A stretch of 64,000 nucleotides of DNA from Streptomyces sp. NBC_01408 (lineage in GTDB: Bacteria; Actinomycetota; Actinomycetes; Streptomycetales; Streptomycetaceae): positions 1,853,001 to 1,917,000 of the forward strand of contig NZ_JAPEPJ010000001.1 of NCBI RefSeq assembly GCF_026340255.1, written 5' to 3'. Below the pieces are notes generated by a model, which was given only the letters and a program-made list of their open reading frames with translations, made no database searches and had not been told where the DNA came from. A program made the translations under genes and the position numbers. This document shows, piece after piece, positions 36,741 through 45,390 of the stretch. How positions within the stretch are numbered: the stretch's first letter is position 1; each line of letters opens with the position of its first letter.

Positions 36741-37952
36741 ATGCCCGTATGGGACGACCTGGTGGGTCAGGAACGGGTCCAGACCCAGCTGGCCGCCGCC
36801 GCCCGTGACGCCGACGCCCTGGTCACGGCCGTCACGGCCGGGACCCCGCCGCCCGCCGCGTCCAAGATGACCCACGCCTGGCTGTTCACCGGACCGCCCG
36901 GCTCCGGGCGGTCCACCGCTGCCCGCGCCTTCGCGGCCGCCCTCCAGTGCACCAGCCCCGACCGCGCCCTCGGCGGCGAGCCGGGCTGCGGGTTCTGCGA
37001 CGGCTGCCACACCACCCTGATCGGCACCCACGCCGACGTGGAGATCGTCCGCACCGATCTGCTGTCCATCGGCGTGAAGGAGACGCGCGACCTGGTCCGC
37101 CGGGCGCAGCTCTCCCCGGCCGTCGGCCGCTGGCAGGTCATCGTCCTGGAGGACGCCGACCGGCTGACCGAAGGAGCCGGCAACGTGCTCCTGAAGGCCG
37201 TGGAGGAGCCCGCGCCGCGCACGGTGTGGCTGCTGTGCGCGCCCTCCCTGGAGGACGTGCTGCCGACGATCCGGTCCCGCTGCCGGCACCTGACCCTGCG
37301 CACCCCGCCCGTCGAGGCCGTCGCCGATGTACTGGTCCGGCGCGACGGCATCGAGCCCGCCGTCGCCGCGGCCGCCGCCAGGGCCACACAGGGGCACATC
37401 GGCCGGGCCCGCCGGCTCGCCACCGACGAGGCCGCCCGTTCCCGCCGGGCCTCCGTGCTGAAGCTGCCGCTGCGGGTCGACGACGTGGGCGGCTGCCTCA
37501 AGGCCGCGCAAGAGCTGGTCGACGCCGCCGCCGAGGACTCCAAGCAGGTCGCGGAAGAGGTCGACACCAAGGAGACCGAGGAGCTGAGGGCCGCGCTCGG
37601 CGCCGCGGCGGGCACCGGCGGCCGGATGCCACGCGGGACGGCGGGCGTGATGAAGGAGCTGGAGGACCGGCAGAAGCGCCGTCGCACCCGGACCCAGCGC
37701 GACAGCCTGGACCTGGCGCTGACCGACCTCACCGGCTTCTACCGGGACGTGCTGGCCCTCCAGCTCGGTTCGTCGGTGGCCATCGCGAACGAGGAGATAC
37801 GGCCGGACCTGGACCGGATCGCCCGGGCCTCGGGTCCCGAGCGGACCCTGCGGCGCATCGAGGCGATCATCGCCTGCCGGGACGCCCTCGACCGGAACGT
37901 GGCCCCCCTCCTCGCGGTCGAGGCCATGACGATGTCGCTGCGCGCGGGCTGA
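36741..37952 (+). CDS. holB: DNA polymerase III subunit delta-prime
   Basis: Clamp-loader subunit that, with delta and tau/gamma, loads the sliding clamp. 403 residues. N-terminal AAA+ fold starts WDDLVGQERVQTQL; the P-loop is GPPGSGRST, with Arg in place of the catalytic Lys, as expected for the ATPase-inactive delta-prime. A Zn module CTSP...CGFCDGCH lies near 70-90, and the sensor region VLEDADRLTEGAGNVLLK is clear. ATG 36741 (MPVWDDLVGQ) is preferred; GTG 36732 adds three residues. Confidence 0.92.
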   Translation: MPVWDDLVGQERVQTQLAAAARDADALVTAVTAGTPPPAASKMTHAWLFTGPPGSGRSTAARAFAAALQCTSPDRALGGEPGCGFCDGCHTTLIGTHADVEIVRTDLLSIGVKETRDLVRRAQLSPAVGRWQVIVLEDADRLTEGAGNVLLKAVEEPAPRTVWLLCAPSLEDVLPTIRSRCRHLTLRTPPVEAVADVLVRRDGIEPAVAAAAARATQGHIGRARRLATDEAARSRRASVLKLPLRVDDVGGCLKAAQELVDAAAEDSKQVAEEVDTKETEELRAALGAAAGTGGRMPRGTAGVMKELEDRQKRRRTRTQRDSLDLALTDLTGFYRDVLALQLGSSVAIANEEIRPDLDRIARASGPERTLRRIEAIIACRDALDRNVAPLLAVEAMTMSLRAG

Positions 37953-38166
37953 CCCCGGGTCCGACGTGCCGGCGCTGCGGACCGTAGGGGCCGACGGTAG
38001 CCCCGGTGTCCACACCGGGTTGACCGGATCACCCGTACGGGCGGACCGGCCGCCGGGGCCGCGAGGGGCCAGGCCCGTGCCCCGTCCGGCGGGACCGCCG
38101 GTGCTGTGCCGCCGTCCGGTCCACGGCTGCCCCCGGGGCCGTCCGGGCAGGCCGTAGGCTCGAGGG

Positions 38167-39735
38167 ATGGACACCAGTCGCGTGCTGCGTACCACCGGGA
38201 CCGTGATCGCAGCCGCAGGGCTGCTGCTCTCCGGGTGCAGTTCGGGCGGGTCCGGGGGACTCACGGCCGCCGCGTCCTCCGGCGGCCGCGAGGACGTGTC
38301 CCCGGCCGAGCCGTCCGCCGCCCCCGCCGCGCTCCGCCCCTACTACGAGCAGAAGCTGAGCTGGCGCGACTGCGGTGTCCCCGGGTTCCAGTGCGCCACC
38401 ATGAAGGCCCCGCTGGACTACGCGAACCCCGGATCGGGCCAGGACGTGGACATCGCGGTGTCCCGCCGCGCCGCCACCGGCCCCGGCAAGCGGCTCGGCT
38501 CGCTGCTGGTCAACCCCGGCGGCCCGGGCGGCTCGGGCATCGGGTACCTCCAGGCGTACGCGGGCATCGGCTACCCCGCGCCCGTCCGTGCCCAGTACGA
38601 CATGGTCTCCTTCGACCCGCGCGGCGTGGCCCGCAGCAGCCCCGTCGAATGCCTGACCGGCCCGGCCATGGACCGGTACACGCAGGTGGACCAGACGCCG
38701 GACGACACGGCCGAGCGGGCGCTGCTGGTGGCCGCGTTCAAGGAGTTCGCGGCGTCCTGCCAGGCACGCTCCTCACGGATCCTGCCGCACCTGTCCACCG
38801 TCGACGCGGCCCGGGACATGGACGTGCTGCGCGCGGTGCTGGGCGACGCGAAGCTCTCCTACGTCGGAGCCTCGTACGGCACCTTCCTCGGGGCGACCTA
38901 CGCGGAACTCTTCCCGGGCCGGGTCGGCCGGCTGGTCCTGGACGGCGCCATGGACCCGTCCCGCCCGGCCGTCGACCTGAACCGGGACCAGACGGCGGGC
39001 TTCGAGACGGCCTTCACCTCCTTCGCCAAGGACTGTGCGGAGCAGTCCGACTGCCCGTTCGGCAAGGGAGACCCGCGGGAGGTGGCCGCGCGGCTGAAGG
39101 AGTTCTTCCGCAAGGCCGATGCCCAGCCCGTACCGACCGGTGATCCGGACCGCCCGCTGGGGGAGTCCCTGGCGACGACCGGGGTGATCGCGGCGCTGTA
39201 CGACGAGAGCGCCTGGCCGCAGCTGCGCGAGGCGCTCACCGCGGCGATGGACGGCGACGGTGCCGGCCTGCTGAGCCTCGCCGACAGCTACTACGAGCGC
39301 GAGCCGGACGGCAAGTATGCCAACCTCATGTACGCGAACGCCGCCGTCAACTGCGTCGACCAGCCCCCCGCCTTCAACGGTCCGGACGCGGTCCAGACCG
39401 CCCTGCCGTCCTTCGAGAAGGCCTCCCCGGTCTTCGGCGCGGGCCTGGCCTGGGCCTCGCTGAACTGCGCGTACTGGCCGGTCGAGGCCACGGGCACGGC
39501 GAAGCCGCTGAAGGCGCAGGGCGCTCCGCCGATCGTGGTGGTCGGCACCACCCGCGACCCGGCGACCCCGTACAAGTGGGCGCAGGCCCTGGCCGGCCAG
39601 CTCGACTCCGGGATCCTGCTCACCTACGACGGCGACGGCCACACGGCGTACGGCCGGGGCAGCGACTGCATCGACACCTCGATCAACCGCTACCTGCTGG
39701 AGGGCAAGCCCCCACGGGACGGCAAGAAGTGCTGA
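38167..39735 (+). CDS. TAP-type alpha/beta hydrolase lipoprotein (tripeptidyl aminopeptidase-like)
   Basis: A 522-residue secreted lipoprotein: signal peptide and lipobox LLLSGCSSG (Cys about 24). The catalytic Ser is in GASYGT near residue 235; the C-terminal TAP-like domain contains the Asp region TTRDPATPY and catalytic His in GDGHTAYG. Homologues in Streptomyces release tripeptides from secreted proteins. ATG 38167 lies six bases after TAGGCT, again suggesting a leaderless mRNA. It is the last core gene before the tRNA-Thr. Confidence 0.9.
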   Translation: MDTSRVLRTTGTVIAAAGLLLSGCSSGGSGGLTAAASSGGREDVSPAEPSAAPAALRPYYEQKLSWRDCGVPGFQCATMKAPLDYANPGSGQDVDIAVSRRAATGPGKRLGSLLVNPGGPGGSGIGYLQAYAGIGYPAPVRAQYDMVSFDPRGVARSSPVECLTGPAMDRYTQVDQTPDDTAERALLVAAFKEFAASCQARSSRILPHLSTVDAARDMDVLRAVLGDAKLSYVGASYGTFLGATYAELFPGRVGRLVLDGAMDPSRPAVDLNRDQTAGFETAFTSFAKDCAEQSDCPFGKGDPREVAARLKEFFRKADAQPVPTGDPDRPLGESLATTGVIAALYDESAWPQLREALTAAMDGDGAGLLSLADSYYEREPDGKYANLMYANAAVNCVDQPPAFNGPDAVQTALPSFEKASPVFGAGLAWASLNCAYWPVEATGTAKPLKAQGAPPIVVVGTTRDPATPYKWAQALAGQLDSGILLTYDGDGHTAYGRGSDCIDTSINRYLLEGKPPRDGKKC

Positions 39736-39940
39736 GGGCCGGGGAAGACCGGTAGCCAGCCCCTGAGGCGAAGCCGGGGCCGAGCAGAGGAGCCGGCCGA
39801 ATACATCCGATCCACCCCGGTATGTGACCTGCCTCTCCCCGCCCCACAACCCGGTTCGGGGCACCCCCTCCCACCCTGTAGACTTGGCGCCGCTGCTGAT
39901 GAGCACCCCTCTCCGAGGGAATACTTGTCTGACCAGCGGT

Positions 39941-40014
39941 GCCGCCTTAGCTCAGTTGGCCAGAGCAACGCACTCGTAATGCGTAGGTCTCGGGTTCGAA
40001 TCCCGAAGGCGGCT
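39941..40014 (+). tRNA. tRNA-Thr (anticodon CGU)
   Basis: Acceptor stem GCCGCCT (39941-39947) pairs with AGGCGGC (40007-40013) plus discriminator T; CCA is not encoded. D arm TTAGCTCAGTTGGC, anticodon stem ACGCA/TGCGT with loop CTCGTAA and anticodon CGT at 39975-39977 (reads ACG, Thr), T arm CGGGTTCGAATCCCG. This is a common type of integration target in actinobacteria, and an integrase relic lies just downstream. Confidence 0.96.
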
Positions 40015-40020
40015 CGGATT

Positions 40021-40057
40021 AGCCCCAGGACTCACTCGCCGTGACCTGGGGCTTTTT
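40021..40057 (+). terminator. Intrinsic terminator of the tRNA-Thr transcript
   Basis: AGCCCCAGG (40021-40029) pairs with CCTGGGGCT (40045-40053), followed by a T run at 40053-40057. Confidence 0.85.
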
Positions 40058-40475
40058 CATGCCCTGACCAGTCGAGGGCGGAACGCGATGATCTTCGCGC
40101 CTTCCTGCGTGCCCATTGCGTGCCCATCCTGCTGAGCGGGTGCCGGTGTGACCTCGACCGCATCCTCGGCCGGAGCGGCGACCTGAACGGGCCGCCGTAC
40201 GGCACCCCTCGGCACCATGGCGGCCGTAGCCTCGGCGGCGTCGCGCGCAGCCTTGGGCATGACCGACTGGTAGAGCTCGGCGCCCTGCTTGACCCGATGC
40301 GCTTCGAGCACCTCGACGGTGTACTCGTCGAGCGAGATGATCCGCTCGCCGCTGTCCGTCTTGGGCGCCGACTCGACGACTTCCCATCCGTCCTGCACGA
40401 GCTGTGTCGCGACAGTGAGCTCGCCTGTGCCGGTGTTGTAGTCGGACCACCGGACGCCGCACTGATCGTTTCGTG
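40057..40475 (-). pseudogene. Integrase relic (tyrosine recombinase, internally deleted)
   Basis: On the minus strand, recognisable integrase sequence runs from CGVRWSDYNTGTGELTV through VESAPKTDSGERIISLD to HRVKQGAELYQ, the region just before the catalytic core. It then jumps directly to SVMPKAARDAAEATAAMVPR, which is typical of the extreme C-terminus of actinobacterial phage/ICE integrases (normally ...HVLPQVAREAAEATA...). The catalytic His-x-x-Arg and Tyr segments between are missing, and no N-terminal DNA-binding part is seen upstream. Position adjacent to the tRNA-Thr 3' end fits an element that inserted there. It cannot be active. Confidence 0.75.
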
Positions 40476-40651
40476 CGGATGTGAGTGCGGCCCGCCGGGT
40501 GCGGTGTCCTGCCGGTGTCCAACGAGGCCTGGGCGCGGCTCCTTGAACTCTGTGTCCGCCGTCGGGGGCGGCCCGTCCTGCTAGGGTCCGTGCTTCAAGT
40601 CCGGGCCGCAGGAGCACGCGGCCCCGCAGCCGAGCTGGGGTATTCATCGTA

Positions 40652-41281
40652 ATGATCACCCATGACGTGCAGCGCGCACTGGATGTGCTGGTGGGGCTGC
40701 TGAACACCGCACCGGACGTCTGCGGTCGTGAGGACCTCTCGGATCTCGCGGCGCTGCGCGGCTTCTTGGCCCGCCACGGGATCGGCGGGCCGAAGGCGCC
40801 GGCCGCGTCCGACCTGGCGGCGGTGCTGCGGGTCCGGTGCGGTTTCCGGGACGTGCTGCGGGCCAACTCGACGCAGGCCGCGGTCGTACTGGTCAACACA
40901 CTGATCTCGGGGGCCGGAACCACTCCTCGGCTGACCCACCACGACGGGCAGGGTTGGCATCTGCATCACTTCGCCCCCCAAGGCGCCCCGGCCGACGATC
41001 TGGCGGTCGACGCGGGTATGGCGCTGGCGTCCGTCATCGTCGCAGGGGAGTGGGAGCGGCTGCGCCGCTGTGCAGCACCCGGTTGCACCCGCCATTTCCT
41101 GGATCTGTCGCGGAATCGATCACGGCGTTACTGCGACTCCCGTACCTGCGGAAACCGGCTGCATGTCGCGGCCTATCGGACCAGGCGTCGGACCGGCCCC
41201 GAGGGCATGAGCAGTGCGGCCCTTATCGAGACCGAAACCGTCGTCCCGATCTCGGGCCTCCATGCCCCGCAGTCTTTCTGA
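40652..41281 (+). CDS. CGNR zinc-finger protein (ABATE domain)
   Basis: A 209-residue protein with an ABATE-type N-terminal domain and a C-terminal CGNR finger: RCAAPGCTRHFLDLSRNRSRRYC, then SRTCGNRLHVAAYRTRR, giving a C-x4-C...C-x4-C metal site. CGNR proteins are predicted DNA-binding regulators. ATG 40652 lacks a strong ribosome binding site (GGGG about 12 bases upstream). It is the only regulator-like gene near the biosynthetic operon, so it is a possible but unproven regulator. Confidence 0.78.
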   Translation: MITHDVQRALDVLVGLLNTAPDVCGREDLSDLAALRGFLARHGIGGPKAPAASDLAAVLRVRCGFRDVLRANSTQAAVVLVNTLISGAGTTPRLTHHDGQGWHLHHFAPQGAPADDLAVDAGMALASVIVAGEWERLRRCAAPGCTRHFLDLSRNRSRRYCDSRTCGNRLHVAAYRTRRRTGPEGMSSAALIETETVVPISGLHAPQSF

Positions 41282-41790
41282 CGCCAGATCAGTAGAGATG
41301 TCCGCAAACGCCGTTATCGTGACAGGCGTCGGTTTCCCGCACCGTTCCAGATGTTCGGAATCACCCGCTGCCCGGTGGTCGGGGAGATCGGAGAACTGAC
41401 CCGGCGGTCCGTCCGCGCGGTCGACGATTCGACACGCTGTCAGCCATTGCCGCGGTGCCCCGAGGAGCCCTCCCACCTGCGGCGGCATGCCGGGGCCCGG
41501 CTCCACATCCCTACGTGGCGCGGTCTTCCGCGGGACGCCTCCGAGGGAGGGGACGAGTGTGACCCGAAGAGTCGGGCTCCCTGTGCGATCCCGCGATCAA
41601 ACCACCTGAAACCACGTCAACTCCCGTAGGGGTTACCGCTTCGCTGCGTATCCATCCAATTCGACAAGTCCCGCAATATCGCCCATGACGGTGTATCAAA
41701 TGACGAACTGGCACTTGGTCCCTCGGGTGGCGCTTGCCCGATGTCCACCCGCCGTTGTATGACTTGTCGTCAGTTCCCGGTTGAAACGCG

Positions 41791-42129
41791 TCAGTTGACC
41801 CGCAGTCCTATTAATGGCTTGATTCGTGACTGCGGGACAAGTAGGTTGATCGACGTGTTCCCGTGACCGTCAATCGAGGGGGCGGCCGTTTCGGTCGCGA
41901 TCCGGTCCCGCGCAACCAGCCAGGAGTCCTTGGGCTCGGCGTTGACCAGGTGTGGCATGACTGCCCACATCCGGTCCGACACCGCCATGGGGTCCCGGCC
42001 CGGAGCTCGGCCACCGCCCTGGACTGCCGGAGCCGCGGTGATGAGCAGACCGAGCGCCAGCGCAACACACCCGGAGGCTTCGCCAGGTTGGATCGCACGG
42101 CCCGCACGTGGGCGGCGACTGTCGCCCAC
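41791..42129 (-). CDS. Possible small membrane or secreted protein, maybe a remnant
   Basis: Minus-strand frame of about 112 codons. From about residue 22 it reads GCVALALGLLITAAPAVQG, a plausible hydrophobic helix or signal, then MAVSDRMWAVMPHLVNAEPKDSWLVARDRIATE with G/C-ending codons typical of real genes. The last codons, including a rare TTA leucine, look non-native. The start is unclear (GTG 42129 is a guess) and the N-terminus may be frameshifted. No family is recognised. Confidence 0.3.
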   Translation of the reverse strand: MGDSRRPRAGRAIQPGEASGCVALALGLLITAAPAVQGGGRAPGRDPMAVSDRMWAVMPHLVNAEPKDSWLVARDRIATETAAPSIDGHGNTSINLLVPQSRIKPLIGLRVN

Positions 42130-42253
42130 CGGCTTGATCGTCCAATTCTCCGCTGTGACATTCCGGTACCACCCTGCGGGTGAGCACGCCCGCCACCGTG
42201 TCGGAGCGCGGGTCACAACTGCGGGGCCGGTCCATTTCGGGTGGACCACGACC

Positions 42254-42283
42254 GTCGACAAATTGTTCAACAAACTTGTCGAC
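42254..42283. promoter_or_regulatory. Nested inverted repeat, candidate operator of the biosynthetic operon
   Basis: GTCGACAA (42254-42261) is repeated as its reverse complement TTGTCGAC (42276-42283), and between them lies the palindrome TTGTTCAACAA (42263-42273). It ends 17 bases before the MFS start codon. Half-sites TTGT...ACAA resemble GntR-family operators in style, but no GntR gene is present in the window. Confidence 0.5.
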
Positions 42284-42300
42284 ATGAAATACGGGGAAGT

Positions 42301-43638
42301 ATGAGCCGCGAGGCGGGGGAGAGCACGGTCAAGGCGACCGGGGGGAACGGGGAGCTCGGCGGTGGTGTTTCGGAGAAGCCTGAGCACGCCTACATGCCGA
42401 CGCCCCAGATCGCACGTTTCGTGGTCGGTCGCGGACTGGCCGCACTCGCTGACCAGTTCCTGTTGTTCGCCATTCCGCTGCTCGCCTACAAGCTGACCGG
42501 CAGCGCGTCCCAGACCGGTCTGATCTTCCTTGTCGAATGGCTCCCGCGGGTGATTTTCCTGCCGATGGCCGGGGTGCTCGCGGACCGCATCCGGGGCTAC
42601 GTCCTGTACATCGGCTCGGACGTCGTCCGCGCCGGACTGGCGCTGACCGCGTTCGCCCTGATGTACCTGCTCCCCGACGGGAAGTTCATCACGCTGTGCG
42701 TGCTGGCCGCCGGCATGTCTCTGGCCGGCGCGCAGTCGTACGTCGCGCTGGAGGCCACGCTCCCCCGGTTCGTCCCGATGGACCAGATGGTCCGGGCGCA
42801 GTCGATCGTCCAGGGGACAGAGCAGGTCAGTGAGGTGGCCGGACCCGCGCTGGCAGCACTGCTCTCCTCGGTGATGTCGACCAGTGATCTGCTCGCGGTG
42901 ATCGGTGTGGTGTATGCGCTGACCACCCTCAACACGCTGTCCCTCCGCCGCTGGCTCAGCACAGAGACGCTCGCTGGGGCCACCGCCGAACCCACCACGG
43001 TCCGCTCGGTGATCACCGGTGTGGGCGAGGGTGTGACGACTCTGCGCAAGCTGCCCGCGATCCTGGGCCTGGTCGGACTGACCATGACGGTCAACCTCAT
43101 GGTGGGTGTCGGCATGGCCACCAGCGCAGCCACCACCAGTGGCGTCTTCCACGCGCCCGATCGGTACTACGGCGCCCTGACCACCGGGGCCGGCGTCGTC
43201 GGCGTCCTGACGTTCTTCGTCGTTCCGAAACTGGCGAAGCGACTGAAGCCTTTCGCCGCTCTGATGGCGTCCTACTCCCTGATCTGTCTGGGCGGCATCG
43301 GCGTCGGCCTGGCGAACACGTTCGCGCAGTACGCGGTGAGCTATGCGATTTTGCTCGGAACCGTCGGATTCTTCAATGTCTTCATTCGCATGGAGCGGAT
43401 CAGGAGAATTCCGCGGGAGCACTTTGCGAAGACGATCGGCATCATCATTTTGCTCCACCAGGTGTCCTTGCCGGCAGCCGGATTCCTGGTGACTCTCTTC
43501 GCTGTTTCGCACGGTCCACAGAAAGTCGTCCTGGGTTCCGTGATCGCCTCTGCCTGCATCGTGGTTCTGCTCATCCCGCTTCTCGCCCAGCTGAGGTACT
43601 TCCATGCGCATCCTGATCCTGCACCGAATCTCCGATAA
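42301..43638 (+). CDS. MFS transporter, probable product exporter
   Basis: A 445-residue major facilitator with about 12 hydrophobic helices (first FVVGRGLAALADQFLLFAIPLLAYKLTG). The loop between helices 2 and 3 has VLADRIRG, matching the MFS motif A pattern. MFS proteins in small-molecule operons usually export the product and give self-resistance; that is inferred. ATG 42301 is preferred to GTG 42241 because GGGGAAG precedes it and the conserved part starts later. Its 3' end overlaps the first ATP-grasp gene by 35 bases, so it heads the operon. Confidence 0.88.
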   Translation: MSREAGESTVKATGGNGELGGGVSEKPEHAYMPTPQIARFVVGRGLAALADQFLLFAIPLLAYKLTGSASQTGLIFLVEWLPRVIFLPMAGVLADRIRGYVLYIGSDVVRAGLALTAFALMYLLPDGKFITLCVLAAGMSLAGAQSYVALEATLPRFVPMDQMVRAQSIVQGTEQVSEVAGPALAALLSSVMSTSDLLAVIGVVYALTTLNTLSLRRWLSTETLAGATAEPTTVRSVITGVGEGVTTLRKLPAILGLVGLTMTVNLMVGVGMATSAATTSGVFHAPDRYYGALTTGAGVVGVLTFFVVPKLAKRLKPFAALMASYSLICLGGIGVGLANTFAQYAVSYAILLGTVGFFNVFIRMERIRRIPREHFAKTIGIIILLHQVSLPAAGFLVTLFAVSHGPQKVVLGSVIASACIVVLLIPLLAQLRYFHAHPDPAPNLR

Positions 43639-44848
43639 ACTGGTCCGCTACGCGGACGGCATTGACCACATGGCGCACGACGTCACTTATGTCGGCACTG
43701 CGGACCGGTTGGCCATGCTTCCGTCCGGCCTTCGCTGCACGCTCATCGAACGCCCCGGTACCGGTGACACCGCAGCGGAGGTGCTGGCCGCCGTCGCCGG
43801 GCTTTCCCCCTTCGACCTGGTGATCGCGCTCTCCGAGTTCGACCTGATCGCAGGTGCCCAGGTGCGGGCGGCTCTCGACGTACCGGGTGACCGGGAGGCG
43901 GACATCCTGCCCTCGCGGGACAAGGTGGTCATGAAGTCCGCAGTCGCCGCGGCAGGTCTGCGGGTCCCCCGCTTCCTGTCCCTGACCGAGGCGCTCGACG
44001 CCGAGTCCTGTGAACTGCCCTGGGCGGGCGAGACGGTGCTCAAGCCGCTCGACGGCGCGGCGAGCCAGGACGTCCACGTCTACCCGACGCCGGCTGCGGC
44101 TCTGGACACGATTCGGGACCGCGGGGTGCCCGAGGGCACCGAGCGGGCGGGCTTCGAGATCGAGGAGTTCGTCACCGGTCCGATCATCCACGTGGACGGC
44201 CTGCTGATCGACGGCAAGGCGGTGGCGATACAGGCCAGCCGCTACGTCGGCACATGCCTGGGGTACGTGGACGGGACGCCGCTCGGCTCGGTGCAGATCG
44301 AGCTGACCCCGGAACTGAGCCAGTGGACCATGGACTGCCTCGCCGCCGTCGGCATCACCACCAGCCTCTTCCACCTCGAAGGCATCGAGACCGCGGAGGG
44401 GCTGGTGTTCCTCGAGGTCGGGGCGCGCTTCGGTGGCGCGGACGTGGTGGACACCTTCGAGCTCGCCACCGGCCTGCACCTGCCCTCCCGATTCCTGCAG
44501 ATGATCACCGGTGGTACGGACGCCGGGGTCGAGCTCAGACCGGACGACGCCGGGTCTCGCTACGGCTGGTTCGTCTGGCCGGGCCATCAACTCGGTGGCG
44601 AGTTCTGCCGGATCGATGGGGAGCGGGTGTTCCGCGAGAGCTCGCTCGCCCACCGGTGGATCCAGCGATCCAAGAGCGAGCCGATCAAGACTCAGCTCAG
44701 CTACTCGGACGCCGACGTGCCACTGGCGGGAATTGTCGGACCCGCCGACTCGGCCGAACTCGACCGTTTTCTTCGTGATGTCTTCTCCTTCGTACGTGTT
44801 GAACTCGCGGATTCCAAGGAGCTTTCCCATGCACAGCCAACCCACTGA
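43604..44848 (+). CDS. ATP-grasp ligase 1
   Basis: A 414-residue ATP-grasp protein. The N-terminal 90 residues are a preATP-grasp fold; DKVVMKSAVAAAGLRVPRF, GETVLKPLDGAASQDVHV and FEIEEFVTGPIIHVDGL are the ATP-binding strands; VFLEVGARFGGADVVD holds the Mg-binding Glu and Arg-x-Gly-Gly, as in L-amino-acid ligases. It probably activates a carboxylate as acyl phosphate and joins it to an amine. Substrates unknown. Overlaps of 35 and 20 bases with neighbours show tight coupling. Confidence 0.85.
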   Translation: MRILILHRISDKLVRYADGIDHMAHDVTYVGTADRLAMLPSGLRCTLIERPGTGDTAAEVLAAVAGLSPFDLVIALSEFDLIAGAQVRAALDVPGDREADILPSRDKVVMKSAVAAAGLRVPRFLSLTEALDAESCELPWAGETVLKPLDGAASQDVHVYPTPAAALDTIRDRGVPEGTERAGFEIEEFVTGPIIHVDGLLIDGKAVAIQASRYVGTCLGYVDGTPLGSVQIELTPELSQWTMDCLAAVGITTSLFHLEGIETAEGLVFLEVGARFGGADVVDTFELATGLHLPSRFLQMITGGTDAGVELRPDDAGSRYGWFVWPGHQLGGEFCRIDGERVFRESSLAHRWIQRSKSEPIKTQLSYSDADVPLAGIVGPADSAELDRFLRDVFSFVRVELADSKELSHAQPTH

Positions 44849-45353
44849 CCACCGGCCCTCCGAGGCCGTCCCGATCCACACCGTGTCCGGCGCCCCGAAG
44901 GTCATCCTGGGCGTGGCGGCGAGTGACTCCCACGTGGTGGCGAACCACCTGATCGCCTTTCAGCTGCGTCAGCTCGGCTACGAGGTGCTCAACCTGGGCG
45001 CCTGCACCCCAGTGTCCGAGTTCGTGGACTGCGCGACCGAGAACCCGGACGCCCTCGCGATCGTGATCGGTTCCATCAACGGGCACGCCGTGGAGGACCT
45101 GGCACCTCTGCGGGCCGTCCAGGCCCAGGGCGTGCTGAGCTGTCCGGTCGTGGTCGGCGGCAACCTCTCGGTGGGCAGTGAGAAGTCCGGCCGTGAGGGT
45201 GAGGCGCTGTTGGCCCTGGGCGTGGACCACGTACTGTCCGACATCGACGAGTTGGTCACGCTGCTGGCTCAACTGCGTGCGCAGGCCGAGAGCGGTGCGC
45301 GGTCCGCAGACCGTGCGGTGCCGCGCCCGTCGCAGCTCGAAGTCGCAGCCTGA
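44829..45353 (+). CDS. B12-binding small subunit of glutamate mutase (sigma)
   Basis: A 174-residue cobalamin-binding protein. In VILGVAASDSHVVANHL, Asp33 and His35 match the D-x-H-x-x-G motif whose His coordinates cobalt; the Gly of the motif is Ala38 here. The SSL segment is GSI, and VVVGGNLSVGS gives the GG loop. The C-terminus has about 25 extra disordered residues. With the epsilon subunit encoded downstream it would form glutamate mutase, converting L-glutamate to (2S,3S)-3-methylaspartate with adenosylcobalamin. AAGGAG precedes ATG 44829. Identification as glutamate mutase rests largely on the partner. Confidence 0.85.
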   Translation: MHSQPTDHRPSEAVPIHTVSGAPKVILGVAASDSHVVANHLIAFQLRQLGYEVLNLGACTPVSEFVDCATENPDALAIVIGSINGHAVEDLAPLRAVQAQGVLSCPVVVGGNLSVGSEKSGREGEALLALGVDHVLSDIDELVTLLAQLRAQAESGARSADRAVPRPSQLEVAA

Positions 45354-45390
45354 TCCATCTCGAACTGTTCTGTCCTAGGAAGGAGTTCCG

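Larger units (their letters stand above)
41282..42300. other. About 1 kb leader region before the biosynthetic operon
   Basis: Between the CGNR gene and the MFS gene. GC content is lower than the surroundings at about 41,620-41,830. It includes one possible minus-strand gene (41791-42129), a 6-bp stem hairpin GGTCCA...TGGACC (42229-42247) and a 30-bp nested inverted repeat (42254-42283) directly before the MFS start. Nothing else could be supported; the rest may be decayed integrated DNA. Confidence 0.55.

Noticed and set aside
34437..38264. Very long minus-strand open frame opposite tmk and holB
   Set aside because: It is a shadow of high-GC coding on the plus strand; it shows no family motifs and the plus-strand proteins are certain.
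42237..43611. Minus-strand frame continuing from 41791 across the MFS gene
   Set aside because: Opposite a clear transporter gene; only the part below 42129 could be independent.
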